A stretch of DNA of 11,394 nucleotides, taken from the NCBI GenBank assembly GCA_002311835.1, contig DBZY01000007.1, positions 49,526 through 60,919 of the forward strand. Reading direction: 5' to 3'. The DNA is from Proteobacteria bacterium UBA1148 (GTDB lineage Bacteria; Pseudomonadota; Gammaproteobacteria; Steroidobacterales; Rariloculaceae). The position numbers and the translations under genes were made by a program. Each line of letters begins with the position of its first letter. Within the stretch, counting starts at the first letter, position 1. Below, one piece after another: positions 1-7,577 of this stretch. The notes beneath the pieces are model-generated. The model was not told where the DNA came from, searched no databases, and saw only the letters and a program-made list of their open reading frames with translations.

Positions 1-2
1 GT

Positions 3-386
3 CTAGCGATCATCGACAAACGTCGACCACAGGCAAATATGACGCAGGTAATGAATGTCATCGGAGAAGTCAAAGGAAAAGTATGTGTGTTAATCGACGA
101 CCTTGTTGATACGGCAGGCACTCTCTGCGAGGCAGGGAAAATACTCAAGAAAAAAGGGGGGGTCCGAGTAGTGGCTTACATCACTCATCCTGTGTTATCC
201 GGGCCCGCGGTTGAGCGCATCAAAAAGTCCGTGCTAGATGAACTAGTAGTGACCGATACGATCCCTCTTAGCAAGGCTGCTCTAGCCTGTGGCAAGATCC
301 GCCAACTCAGCGTTGCAGAGCTTCTCGCAGAAACCGTCCGCAGAATAAGTGATGCTGAGTCCGTCAGCTCTCTGTACGTAGACTAA
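3..386 (+). CDS. prs: Ribose-phosphate pyrophosphokinase (PRPP synthetase), C-terminal part
   Basis: This is the 3' end of a gene that runs off the left edge; the frame is open from base 3 and about 127 codons are visible, against roughly 315 residues for the whole family. The enzyme makes 5-phosphoribosyl-1-diphosphate from ribose 5-phosphate and ATP in the cytoplasm, feeding purine, pyrimidine, NAD, histidine and tryptophan synthesis. Seen here: the LAIIDKRRP segment right at the edge, the PRPP-binding loop IDDLVDTAGTL (about bases 96-128), the conserved THPVLSGPA segment and the closing SVSSLYVD. An internal ATG at base 39 is not the start, since conserved sequence continues upstream of it. 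In Gammaproteobacteria prs commonly precedes rplY/ctc and pth, exactly as here. Confidence 0.96.
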   Translation, partial: LAIIDKRRPQANMTQVMNVIGEVKGKVCVLIDDLVDTAGTLCEAGKILKKKGGVRVVAYITHPVLSGPAVERIKKSVLDELVVTDTIPLSKAALACGKIRQLSVAELLAETVRRISDAESVSSLYVD

Positions 387-429
387 CCGCGCCTGGTATC
401 ATCCGGCGCCCTCAAAGGGGAGAAGAACC

Positions 430-1149
430 ATGAGCGCCGGGTTCGAGCTAGAAATAGAAAACCGCGATGATTTGGGTAAGGGCCATAGTAGGCGACTACG
501 TCGCCAGGGCAAGGTGCCTGCCGTTCTCTATGGCGGTGGACAAAAACCCAAGGCCATCACTCTTGATCAAAATAAGTTACACCAGCAAATGGAGCACGAA
601 GCGTTCCAAACCAGCATTCTTACGCTGAATCTAGGCAAAGAAACACAAGCCGTCGTAGTCAAAGACGTACAGCATCACCCGGCAAAACGCCAAGTGCTTC
701 ATCTGGATTTCCAGCGGATTTTAGAAGACGAAAAAATCACTCTGCAGGTTCCAATTCACTATACAGGCCAAGAAGCTGCTATCGGTGTAAAAGATCAAGG
801 CGGCGAGATAGCAATTTTGATAGCGGATGTGGAAATCAGCTGTCTTCCTAAAGATCTACCCGAGTTTCTGGAACTTGATATTTCAGAGTTGGAAATGAAC
901 CAGCGAAAGAATCTATCCGATGTGGTTACACCAGAAGGCGTTGAGATATTGGCGCTAACCCACAATCAAGATCCAACCATAATCACCATCAATCCACCGC
1001 GGCAGGAAGAGGAAGATGAAGTACCAGAGCTTGAGGAAGGCCTAGAGCTTGAAGGTATGGAAGTCGAAGGCGAAGAGCTGGCCGAGGGGGAAGAGGGAAC
1101 CCCAGCCACCGATGCCGGCGAGGATGGAGCCAAGGAATCCAAGGATTAA
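430..1149 (+). CDS. rplY: 50S ribosomal protein L25, long CTC form
   Basis: Binds 5S rRNA in the large ribosomal subunit. The product is 239 residues, the two-domain CTC/TL5 type rather than the roughly 95-residue L25 of E. coli. Residues about 5-94 form the L25 RNA-binding domain (RRQGKVPAVLYGGG near the N-terminus, HHPAKRQVLHLDFQRI near its end) and residues about 98-190 the C-terminal beta domain. The last about 47 residues are a low-complexity tail dominated by Glu with some Asp and Gly, a common but variable feature of this family. The ATG at 430 is supported by a good Shine-Dalgarno (AAGGGGAG, about 415-422). The gene lies 43 bases after prs and is followed by a clear terminator, so prs-rplY may end one transcript. 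Confidence 0.96.
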   Translation: MSAGFELEIENRDDLGKGHSRRLRRQGKVPAVLYGGGQKPKAITLDQNKLHQQMEHEAFQTSILTLNLGKETQAVVVKDVQHHPAKRQVLHLDFQRILEDEKITLQVPIHYTGQEAAIGVKDQGGEIAILIADVEISCLPKDLPEFLELDISELEMNQRKNLSDVVTPEGVEILALTHNQDPTIITINPPRQEEEDEVPELEEGLELEGMEVEGEELAEGEEGTPATDAGEDGAKESKD

Positions 1150-1169
1150 ACTGGAAGGAAATCCGCCCT

Positions 1170-1195
1170 GAGGCCGCCTTTGAGCGGCCTCTTTC
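1170..1195 (+). terminator. Rho-independent terminator after rplY
   Basis: A perfect 8-bp inverted repeat, GAGGCCGC (1170-1177) and GCGGCCTC (1184-1191), with a 6-base loop is followed by a T-rich stretch TTTCATTT. It sits 20 bases after the rplY stop codon and only about 16 bases before the pth start. Transcription of pth may therefore depend on read-through or on a promoter close to the terminator. Confidence 0.85.
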
Positions 1196-1210
1196 ATTTA
1201 GGATGCCGCC

Positions 1211-1840
1211 ATGGGAAATCGGATTGAACTTATAGTGGGGCTTGGTAACCCAGATGCTGAGCACCTAAACACGCGTCACAACGCAGGCTTCTGGTTTGTG
1301 GACATTCTTGCGCGAACCCACGGCAGTGTATTCCGCTTGGAAAACCGATTTCACGGAGAAGTCGCGGAAATCGCCGTCGACAACCACCGGATCCGCATTC
1401 TCAAACCCATGACCTATATGAATGATAGCGGCCGTTCTGTCGCAGCAATGACAGCGTATTACAAAACTCCTCTGGAGCACGTACTCGTAGCTTACGATGA
1501 ATTGGATCTCGCGCCCGGGCGGGTACAGCTTAAGTTTAACGGCGGCCATGGCGGGCACAATGGCATGCGTGATGTGCTTGGATGCATAGGAAAAATATTC
1601 TGGCGTTTGCGCCTTGGTATTGGTCATCCGGGCCCTGAAAATAAGAGTCAAGTCTCAAACTATGTACTGCAAAAACCCTCTTCGGAAGATCAGGATGCGA
1701 TTCTAGATGCCGCTCTGGCAGCCGCGGATACATTACCCATGCTTTTAGACGAGGGAGCGGAACGGGTAAAAACGAGGCTCCATAGCCGTGGCGTCGAAGC
1801 GCGCCCATACAAAAAAACCAACGAAAACGAACCCGAGTAA
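1211..1840 (+). CDS. pth: Peptidyl-tRNA hydrolase
   Basis: Cytoplasmic enzyme that cleaves the ester bond between peptide and tRNA in peptidyl-tRNAs dropped by stalled ribosomes; normally essential. At 209 residues it is close to the usual 190-200. The bacterial Pth signatures are all present: IVGLGNPDAEHLNTRHNAGF (residues 8-27) with Asn13 and the catalytic His23, PMTYMNDSG with Asn71, the YDELDL segment with Asp96, and GGHGGHNGMRD with Asn117. These correspond to E. coli Asn10, His20, Asn68, Asp93 and Asn114, each shifted by three. The tail after residue about 190 is basic then acidic and not conserved. The start has only a weak upstream SD (TAGGATG). The gene is followed 11 bases later by ychF, the usual partner. 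Confidence 0.97.
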   Translation: MGNRIELIVGLGNPDAEHLNTRHNAGFWFVDILARTHGSVFRLENRFHGEVAEIAVDNHRIRILKPMTYMNDSGRSVAAMTAYYKTPLEHVLVAYDELDLAPGRVQLKFNGGHGGHNGMRDVLGCIGKIFWRLRLGIGHPGPENKSQVSNYVLQKPSSEDQDAILDAALAAADTLPMLLDEGAERVKTRLHSRGVEARPYKKTNENEPE

Positions 1841-1851
1841 GTGGCTGGTAC

Positions 1852-2943
1852 ATGGAAATTAAATGTGGCATTGTCGGGCTGCCAAACGTTGGCAAATCTA
1901 CTCTTTTCAATGCGTTAACAGCTGCTGAGATTCCAGCTGAAAGCTACCCTTTCTGCACCATTAATCCAAACGTCGGGGTGGTCACTGTTCCCGATGAAAA
2001 ACTCGAAGCAATTGCAGTAATTGTGCGCCCCCAAAATACAGTGCGAACAGTTGTCGAGTTCGTAGACATCGCTGGACTTGTTGAGGGTGCGTCCAAGGGA
2101 GAAGGTCTTGGTAATCAATTTCTGGCGCATATTCGGGAAACCGATGCGATTGCGCACCTGGTACGCTGCTTTGTCAGTGAAGACATCTCTCACGTTTCCG
2201 GAGCACTCGACCCTATTAGCGATATTGAGGTCGTCAATACGGAACTACTCCTAGCTGACCTGGAAACTGTTCAAAAAAGCTTTGAAAAAGCGGATCGACA
2301 AGCAAAAACTAATCAAAAAGAAGTACTGGCGTGGCGGGATCTCCTGAGGCGAGTGCTTATATCGCTTGAGGAAGGGCAACCTGTGAGAGAGATTACCCTA
2401 GAGGCTTATGAGGAAGAATCCCTCAAAAATCTGCAGCTCATCACAGCAAAACCACTGATGTACGTGGCCAATCTGGATGAGACGGCACCGCAGAACAACC
2501 CATATCTCAACTCAGTCCTCGACTTTGCCAAACGCGAGAACGTTCCGGTGGTCACTATCAGTGCGGCGTTTGAGGCCGATCTCGTGCAACTACCGATTGA
2601 CGAACAAAGCGCATTCCTGGAAGAACTTGGTTTGAAGGAGCCAGGATTGAACAGAATGATAAGAGCAGCGTACAGCCTGCTCGAACTGCAAACTTTCTAC
2701 ACCGCCGACCCACAGGAGGTCCGGGCATGGGCCATCCGCAAAGGTTCTAGTGCATATGATGCCGCCGGCGAGATCCATACGGATTTTCAGAGAGGGTTCA
2801 TCCGAGCAGAAGTTATTTCCTTTGATACGTTCATCGACCGGCAGGGAGAACAAGGTGCAAAGGCAGCAGGTGAAACGCGATTGGAAGGCAGGGACTATCT
2901 CGTGACAGAAGGTGACGTGATCCACTTCCGCTTCAATGTTTAA
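1852..2943 (+). CDS. ychF: Redox-regulated ATPase YchF (Obg-family, OLA1-like)
   Basis: P-loop NTPase of the Obg/TRAFAC group that binds ATP rather than GTP and associates with the ribosome; linked in other bacteria to stress responses. The length of 363 residues matches the family exactly. Seen: Walker A GLPNVGKS (residues 9-16), the DIAGL G3 motif (72-76), a helical insertion with coiled-coil character (about 130-200), NLDE at 207-210 in place of the GTP-specifying NKxD (the reason this family prefers ATP), and a C-terminal TGS domain (about 280-363) ending DVIHFRFNV. The start follows the pth stop by 11 bases and the two are probably co-transcribed. This is the last core gene; the following 125 bases (2944-3068) are AT-rich at first and hold no clear gene or terminator. 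Confidence 0.97.
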   Translation: MEIKCGIVGLPNVGKSTLFNALTAAEIPAESYPFCTINPNVGVVTVPDEKLEAIAVIVRPQNTVRTVVEFVDIAGLVEGASKGEGLGNQFLAHIRETDAIAHLVRCFVSEDISHVSGALDPISDIEVVNTELLLADLETVQKSFEKADRQAKTNQKEVLAWRDLLRRVLISLEEGQPVREITLEAYEEESLKNLQLITAKPLMYVANLDETAPQNNPYLNSVLDFAKRENVPVVTISAAFEADLVQLPIDEQSAFLEELGLKEPGLNRMIRAAYSLLELQTFYTADPQEVRAWAIRKGSSAYDAAGEIHTDFQRGFIRAEVISFDTFIDRQGEQGAKAAGETRLEGRDYLVTEGDVIHFRFNV

Positions 2944-3068
2944 TTCTTGATGTTTAGTTATTGGTCTTAATTTCGATATTCTAACGTTCTAGTTGAAATG
3001 TACAGCGCGTCCTTGTGCACGCAGATGCTCAACCAGTTCTTTTGAGGAGACTAATCACCGCCAACAGC

Positions 3069-4472
3069 CTACGGCGTTGTCGCGATACCGATAACAACGT
3101 ACCAGAGGAACTGAATAAGACGGAGTAGAGAATCTTCCGGAATACGCTCGTCATCCCCATGGGCACCACCACCGGCAATCAGATTCTCCTCATGGCGAAC
3201 TGGACCAAATCCGTAGCAAGACACACCCTTAGCTCTCACCTGAGCCATATCTGTTGCGCCGGTAAGCATGGTCGGCAGCGTTACAGCGTGAGGAAATAAT
3301 TGCTCGCTTACCCTCTGGATAACTTCGAACATTTCGTTGTCAATCGGAGATGGTGTCCCCGCCGGCCGATAAATTGGTTGTGGAATAATCTCGACATTCG
3401 GGTCATTAATTACTGCTGCCATATCTGCGTAAAAATCTCTGGGATTTTCGTCAGGCAATGCTCTTATATCTAAGGTTGCCTCCGCCTCGGAGGGAATGAC
3501 GTTTCTGCGAAACCCACCGCTCAGAATCGTAGGACTGATACCAGTACGAAGTAGTGCATAGTGCTGAGGCTCATTGATTGAAAGGTATTGCTGAACTCGA
3601 GCTTGCTCCGCTGGATCCAAAAGTTCGCGGTAACGCTCAGCCTGTTCATCGGAGCTTATGGTAGCAAGCCGTTCGAAATAAGCCCGGGTCGTATCGTTCA
3701 GGCGCATTGGTGGCTGCCATTCAGAGAGTTTCGCAACAGCCATCGCGAGTGCTGATATCGCGTTATCGACCCGTGGTACCGAACCGTGGCCTGCCGTACC
3801 GTGTGCAACTAGGCGTACGCGCATTGGAAACTTTTCGGTAGTCGCGATAGACACGTAACGTACCTGACCATCCCGCGCCACGGCACCACCACCTTCGGCA
3901 AGACAATACTCGGCAGATATCTCATCCCAGTGCTCGTCTACCATGAAGTCAACCCCGACTTCGGGTGTACCCTCCTCTCCAGCCTCAGCTAGGAAAATTA
4001 CATCGCGATCAAGATCCACTTCCGCGCGCTTAAGCATCAGCAATAACATTAGGCTTGCCGTTACATTGTCCTTATCGTCAAGCGAGCCACGACCATAGAT
4101 ATAACCATCACGATGCACCGCATCAAACGGCTCCACAGACCAGCTCTCGCGCTGAACTCCAACAACATCTGTGTGACCCATAACCAAAATTGGAGGCTTC
4201 GAACCATTCCCATGGACCCGCGCCACAAGGTTATCTCGTCCGGGCTCAAGCGCGTAGAGTCGCCCTTCGATGCCCTCGGCCGCTAGAACATCACGTAGAT
4301 ACGTAGCAGCTCTCGTTTCATTGCCCGGTGGATTAGTGGTATCCGTGCGTAATAGGGCACTGAAGTGATTCAGCGATTCCTCGGCAATCAACTCCCAATG
4401 AATAGGGTAGCGGTCCTGAGAATGCCCCAGCACTGGGCACACAACTAAAAGAAAAATGACAAATCTACGCAC
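3069..4472 (-). CDS. Exported M20/M28-like zinc metallopeptidase (M20 family)
   Basis: Di-zinc hydrolase of the M20/M25/M40 group, which cleaves dipeptides, N-acyl amino acids or related amides. The 467-residue product begins with a basic end and hydrophobic stretch (residues 2-18, then HSQD) that looks like a Sec signal peptide, so it probably acts in the periplasm. Metal ligands visible by family pattern: His100 (GHTDVV), bridging Asp132 (GRGSLDDK), Glu166/Glu167 (GEEGT, general base and ligand), Glu193 (AEGG) and His438 (GGGAHGDDE). The dimerisation domain lies at about 215-330. The start is GTG, chosen because AGGGGA lies 5 bases upstream and the signal peptide begins at once. It is divergent from the Tct operon across a 76-base gap. 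The substrate is unknown; a role in releasing a ligand for the adjacent transporter is only a guess. Confidence 0.93.
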   Translation of the reverse strand: MRRFVIFLLVVCPVLGHSQDRYPIHWELIAEESLNHFSALLRTDTTNPPGNETRAATYLRDVLAAEGIEGRLYALEPGRDNLVARVHGNGSKPPILVMGHTDVVGVQRESWSVEPFDAVHRDGYIYGRGSLDDKDNVTASLMLLLMLKRAEVDLDRDVIFLAEAGEEGTPEVGVDFMVDEHWDEISAEYCLAEGGGAVARDGQVRYVSIATTEKFPMRVRLVAHGTAGHGSVPRVDNAISALAMAVAKLSEWQPPMRLNDTTRAYFERLATISSDEQAERYRELLDPAEQARVQQYLSINEPQHYALLRTGISPTILSGGFRRNVIPSEAEATLDIRALPDENPRDFYADMAAVINDPNVEIIPQPIYRPAGTPSPIDNEMFEVIQRVSEQLFPHAVTLPTMLTGATDMAQVRAKGVSCYGFGPVRHEENLIAGGGAHGDDERIPEDSLLRLIQFLWYVVIGIATTP

Positions 4473-4497
4473 AGTGGTCCCCTAGCTCGCGGCCTCA

Positions 4498-4527
4498 ATT
4501 CTAACCCTATCCACCCCAGCCTATCAG
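4498..4527 (-). promoter_or_regulatory. Candidate sigma70-type promoter for the M20 peptidase
   Basis: On the minus strand, CTGATA (4522-4527, 4/6 to the -35 consensus) and TAGAAT (4498-4503, 5/6 to the -10 consensus) are separated by 18 bases. The predicted start of transcription lies near 4491, leaving a leader of about 18 bases that contains the AGGGGA Shine-Dalgarno. Prediction by eye only. Confidence 0.35.
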
Positions 4528-4548
4528 CACCATGCTAGAGTTGCGCGC

Positions 4549-5535
4549 ATGAAAATAAAGCGATCTGGTCCATCAGGGTCCAATATCGGAACAGCAGCGA
4601 TAATCTCCCTCTGGTTAGCTGGAGCTACTTGTCTTGCTCAAGACAAATTTCCAGTTCGCCCAATTGATATAGTCACCCACGCTTCTCCCGGTGGCGGTAC
4701 AGATGCAACCGCACGCGCTGTCGTCCGGGGCGCCCGAGTAGCCCTGGATGTCAACATGGCGGTGCTACCTAGAACAGGCGGTGGGGGCGTCGTGGCAATG
4801 ACCTATGTCAATAATCGGCCACGCGATGGACACACTGTGCTCGCGATAACCCCAACTCACCTATTCGCCATTGCACGCGGCCAGGGGCCCCTGTCGATTG
4901 ATGATCTGGTCGGTGTCGCACGCGCCACCGACGATGCTATCGTCGTTATGGTAAGGGGCGATAGCGAGGTACAAACATTAGCCGAACTTATCCAGCTCGG
5001 CCGCGAGCAGCCGATCAAATGGGGTACAACACAAATCGGCGGGGTTGATCACATAGCCGGTGCTATCCTCGCCCAGCTTGCAGAGACTCAATTAAGCGTC
5101 GTACCGTTTTCCGGCGGTGGGGAAATCGTAACCAATCTAATGGGCGGTAGTATCGACGCTGCGGGACTTAATCTCACCGAAGCTCTGGGACAGATCGAGC
5201 GTGGGGACTTCCGAGCACTGGCTGTTATGGCGGACGAAAGACTCTCCATACTTAGTGACGTACCAACAACAGTAGAATTGGGATACGACGTCGTTTTTTC
5301 GACCGTGCGAGGATATATTGTACTGAATGGGACACCAGAAAATCGTATTGAAATCCTCGAGAGAGGTTTACTAGAAAGCATGCAGCAGCCTGCCTACCAT
5401 GCCTACCTTGAAGGCTCCGGGCTAGAGGCTTCTGAAAGTATCGCGGGACGCGAGGAATGGGATAGACAGATTCGCCGCCTCTACAATGACGCACGCGCGG
5501 CAATGATCGACCTCGGTATAATCGAACAAAACTAA
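4549..5535 (+). CDS. tctC: Tripartite tricarboxylate transporter substrate-binding protein (TctC/Bug family)
   Basis: Periplasmic solute-binding protein of a TTT carrier, which captures an organic anion and delivers it to TctAB. The 328-residue product starts with a positively charged end and a hydrophobic segment (residues about 14-30) with a likely signal peptidase I site after CLA (residue 30). Family hallmarks follow: FPVRPIDIVTHASPGGGTD (34-52), the Bug-family start with the glycine loop that binds the ligand carboxylate, then GTTQIGG (159-165) and LMGGSIDAAGLNLTEAL. Bug proteins typically lack predictable ligand specificity, and members bind citrate, glutamate, aspartate, nicotinate and others. 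No Shine-Dalgarno is visible before the ATG at 4549. It heads an operon with tctB and tctA. Confidence 0.93.
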   Translation: MKIKRSGPSGSNIGTAAIISLWLAGATCLAQDKFPVRPIDIVTHASPGGGTDATARAVVRGARVALDVNMAVLPRTGGGGVVAMTYVNNRPRDGHTVLAITPTHLFAIARGQGPLSIDDLVGVARATDDAIVVMVRGDSEVQTLAELIQLGREQPIKWGTTQIGGVDHIAGAILAQLAETQLSVVPFSGGGEIVTNLMGGSIDAAGLNLTEALGQIERGDFRALAVMADERLSILSDVPTTVELGYDVVFSTVRGYIVLNGTPENRIEILERGLLESMQQPAYHAYLEGSGLEASESIAGREEWDRQIRRLYNDARAAMIDLGIIEQN

Positions 5536-5551
5536 TCGGTCCCCCCGGACT

Positions 5552-6013
5552 ATGAAGCACCACGACACCATTACGGGCCTGGCCTTACTCGCTCTCTGTG
5601 CTATCGCTTATTGGCTCACGACCGGCTTTAGCGAAGTGCCCGCTATGCTGTCCCAAAATGTGCCTCCCACTTTTTTTCCTCGGCTAGTGATATCGATTAT
5701 GGCTACGCTTAGCGTCGTGCTCGTAGCTGCAGGGATAGGTCGAGAGCCTGAGATAACCGGGCGTTCGTCGACCACTTTCTGGAGGACGGTGGCCATCATC
5801 GCCTCTACAGGTATCTTGGCAAGCATTCTAGGTACACTGCTGACGTTGGGGATCGTCGCTATCGCGCTACCTATCGCTTGGGGTGAGCGCCGCTATAGCT
5901 TTATCGGGATCCTGGCTGTCTGTCTACCTATCAGTATTTATCTGATCTTCACGTTAGGGCTTAACGTATATTTCCCGGCGGGGCAGATTGTCGGACTGCT
6001 CCTAGAAAATTGA
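5552..6013 (+). CDS. tctB: Tripartite tricarboxylate transporter small membrane subunit (TctB family)
   Basis: Small, poorly conserved membrane subunit of the TTT system, needed with TctA for sodium-coupled uptake in studied members. At 153 residues it has the usual size, with four hydrophobic segments (about residues 7-24, 43-63, 80-111 possibly as two, and 118-150) and the family-typical PPTFFPR(L) segment after the first helix (residues 38-44). Identification rests on this motif, the topology and the position between tctC and tctA. It begins 16 bases after tctC and its TGA overlaps the tctA start. Confidence 0.9.
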   Translation: MKHHDTITGLALLALCAIAYWLTTGFSEVPAMLSQNVPPTFFPRLVISIMATLSVVLVAAGIGREPEITGRSSTTFWRTVAIIASTGILASILGTLLTLGIVAIALPIAWGERRYSFIGILAVCLPISIYLIFTLGLNVYFPAGQIVGLLLEN

Positions 6014-7512
6014 TGGACCTAAGTCTCGAGTACGCACTACCAGTGCTAACCGATCCAATAGTGATCGGATTGATCGTAGCGGGTACAGTCATGGGTGTTG
6101 TCATCGGCGCCCTACCTGGACTGTCATCATCTATGGGCGTCGCCTTATTATTACCCTTCTCCCTCTATCTTGAACCGATACCTGCCATTGCGCTCTTGTC
6201 AGCTCTGTACTGCGCAGGAACCTTCGGCGGGTCTATCACAGCCATCCTGATCAACGCCCCCGGAGCACCGCCTGCGGTGGCAACCGCTTTTGATGGTTAC
6301 CCCATGGCAACCAAGGGAGAAGCCGGGCGGGCGTTGGGCATTGCGGCCGTTTCTTCCGCAAGCGGCGGTATCTTGAGTGTCCTTGTACTCCTGTTTGCAG
6401 CTCCTCTGCTCGCGCAAGTTGCATACAGCTTTGGTCCACCGGAGTATTTCGCATTGGGGGTGTTTGCATTGTCCATGTTGGCGTCTATCAGCGGAGAGGC
6501 GCCGCTTAAAAACCTAATCGGCGGCTGTCTGGGGCTACTCATTGCCACGGTCGGCATTGATCTAACTACCGGGGTGGAGCGATTTACATTTGGTGTTCCA
6601 GAACTCTACGAAGGCATCCAATTTATCCCTGTGTTAATTGGCCTTTTTGCAGTAACCGAACTACTAAATCAAGCACAAGAGTTGGGTCGAGAGAGAATTG
6701 CAGTCACGGTATCAGCGCTAAAACTCCCCTCGCTTGATGACTTTCGCCGAGTAAAAAACACCATTCTTCGCTCCAGCTGTATCGGTATTTTTGTAGGTGT
6801 GCTACCTGCCGAGGGCAGCACAATGGCAGCAATGGTTGGTTACAACGAGGCCAAGCGATGGTCAAAAACCCCGGATGACTTCGGTAAAGGGGCGATCGAG
6901 GGTGTTGCGGGCCCCGAAGCCGCAAATAACGCGGCAACTGGTGGCGCTATGGTGCCCACCCTGGCACTCGGCATACCAGGCAGCGCGACTGCCGCGGTGA
7001 TATTAGGAGGACTACAGGTTCAAGGATTGCGCCCCGGTCCGTATCTATTTGAAGAACAGCCAGGACTGTTGTATGGCATTTTTTTCGCTATGTTACTGGC
7101 TAACATTCTCTTTCTTTTTATCGGCCTTCTTGGTGCAAAAGTTTTTTCTCGTATCAGCCTCGTTCCCCGGACGTTCCTCTGGCCAACGGTTTTCGCACTT
7201 TGTTTCGTAGGTGCGTATGGGCTAAATCAATCCATGGTAGATGTCTGGATTATGATTATTTCCGGGCTGGTAGGATTCGTACTAAAGAAAAACGGATTTG
7301 GTCCGGCCCCGATTATTATGGGAGTTGTACTGGGAGGACTGGTAGAAACTTCATTGGCACAATCAATGATTATTTTTGATCAACAATGGACAGGATTCCT
7401 CTCCAGACCCATTACATTATCACTCTTAGTATTGGCCGTGATCAGTCTGATAGGCGGGAAAATTCGCTCAGTACTCCGTAGGCTCCTTTCCCGAACAAAC
7501 AGAACCGCCTAG
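6010..7512 (+). CDS. tctA: Tripartite tricarboxylate transporter large membrane subunit (TctA family)
   Basis: Main transmembrane subunit of the TTT carrier, in the cytoplasmic membrane, moving the TctC-delivered carboxylate probably with sodium or protons. The 500 residues are strongly hydrophobic with about ten to twelve membrane segments. The two repeated signature loops are both intact: GALPGLSSSMGVALLLPFS (33-51) followed by FGGSITAILINAPGAP (72-87), and in the second half GVLPAEGSTMAAMVGYNEAK (263-282) followed by GPEAANNAATGGAMVPTLAL (301-320) and GIPGSATAAV. The start overlaps the tctB stop as ATGA (6010-6013), suggesting translational coupling; the next codon is also ATG (6013), so the true start could be one codon later. 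Confidence 0.96.
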   Translation: MMDLSLEYALPVLTDPIVIGLIVAGTVMGVVIGALPGLSSSMGVALLLPFSLYLEPIPAIALLSALYCAGTFGGSITAILINAPGAPPAVATAFDGYPMATKGEAGRALGIAAVSSASGGILSVLVLLFAAPLLAQVAYSFGPPEYFALGVFALSMLASISGEAPLKNLIGGCLGLLIATVGIDLTTGVERFTFGVPELYEGIQFIPVLIGLFAVTELLNQAQELGRERIAVTVSALKLPSLDDFRRVKNTILRSSCIGIFVGVLPAEGSTMAAMVGYNEAKRWSKTPDDFGKGAIEGVAGPEAANNAATGGAMVPTLALGIPGSATAAVILGGLQVQGLRPGPYLFEEQPGLLYGIFFAMLLANILFLFIGLLGAKVFSRISLVPRTFLWPTVFALCFVGAYGLNQSMVDVWIMIISGLVGFVLKKNGFGPAPIIMGVVLGGLVETSLAQSMIIFDQQWTGFLSRPITLSLLVLAVISLIGGKIRSVLRRLLSRTNRTA

Positions 7513-7561
7513 ACTTCGCCTAAGAACTCTACTCACCAGCTGAACCCAGCTTAACCACACC

Positions 7562-7570
7562 AGGAAGGAG
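7562..7570 (+). promoter_or_regulatory. Strong Shine-Dalgarno of the MmgE/PrpD gene
   Basis: AGGAAGGAG lies 7 bases before the ATG at 7578 and fixes that start; the nearer ATG at 7571 is in another frame. It is the strongest ribosome-binding site in the operon, while tctC, tctB and the SDR gene have weak ones. The enzyme may therefore be made at a higher level than the transporter. Confidence 0.75.
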
Positions 7571-7577
7571 ATGTTGA

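Noticed and set aside
145..165. A6-G7 run inside prs, resembling a slippery frameshift site
   Set aside because: The annotated frame stays open with conserved prs sequence on both sides, so no frameshift is needed or indicated.
389..409. Small hairpin (GCGCC ... GGCGC) between prs and rplY
   Set aside because: Five-base stem with an 11-base loop and no T tract; too weak to call a terminator or attenuator.
1265..1910. Long minus-strand open frames across pth
   Set aside because: Shadows of the well-conserved pth and ychF genes; no motifs of their own.
4061..4249. Minus-strand open frame of 62 codons inside the M20 peptidase gene
   Set aside because: Lies in another frame of a gene with intact catalytic motifs; a shadow.
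7513..7577. Hairpin AGCTG-AACC-CAGCT between tctA and the MmgE/PrpD gene
   Set aside because: Five-base stem without a T tract; at most a weak mRNA-processing element.
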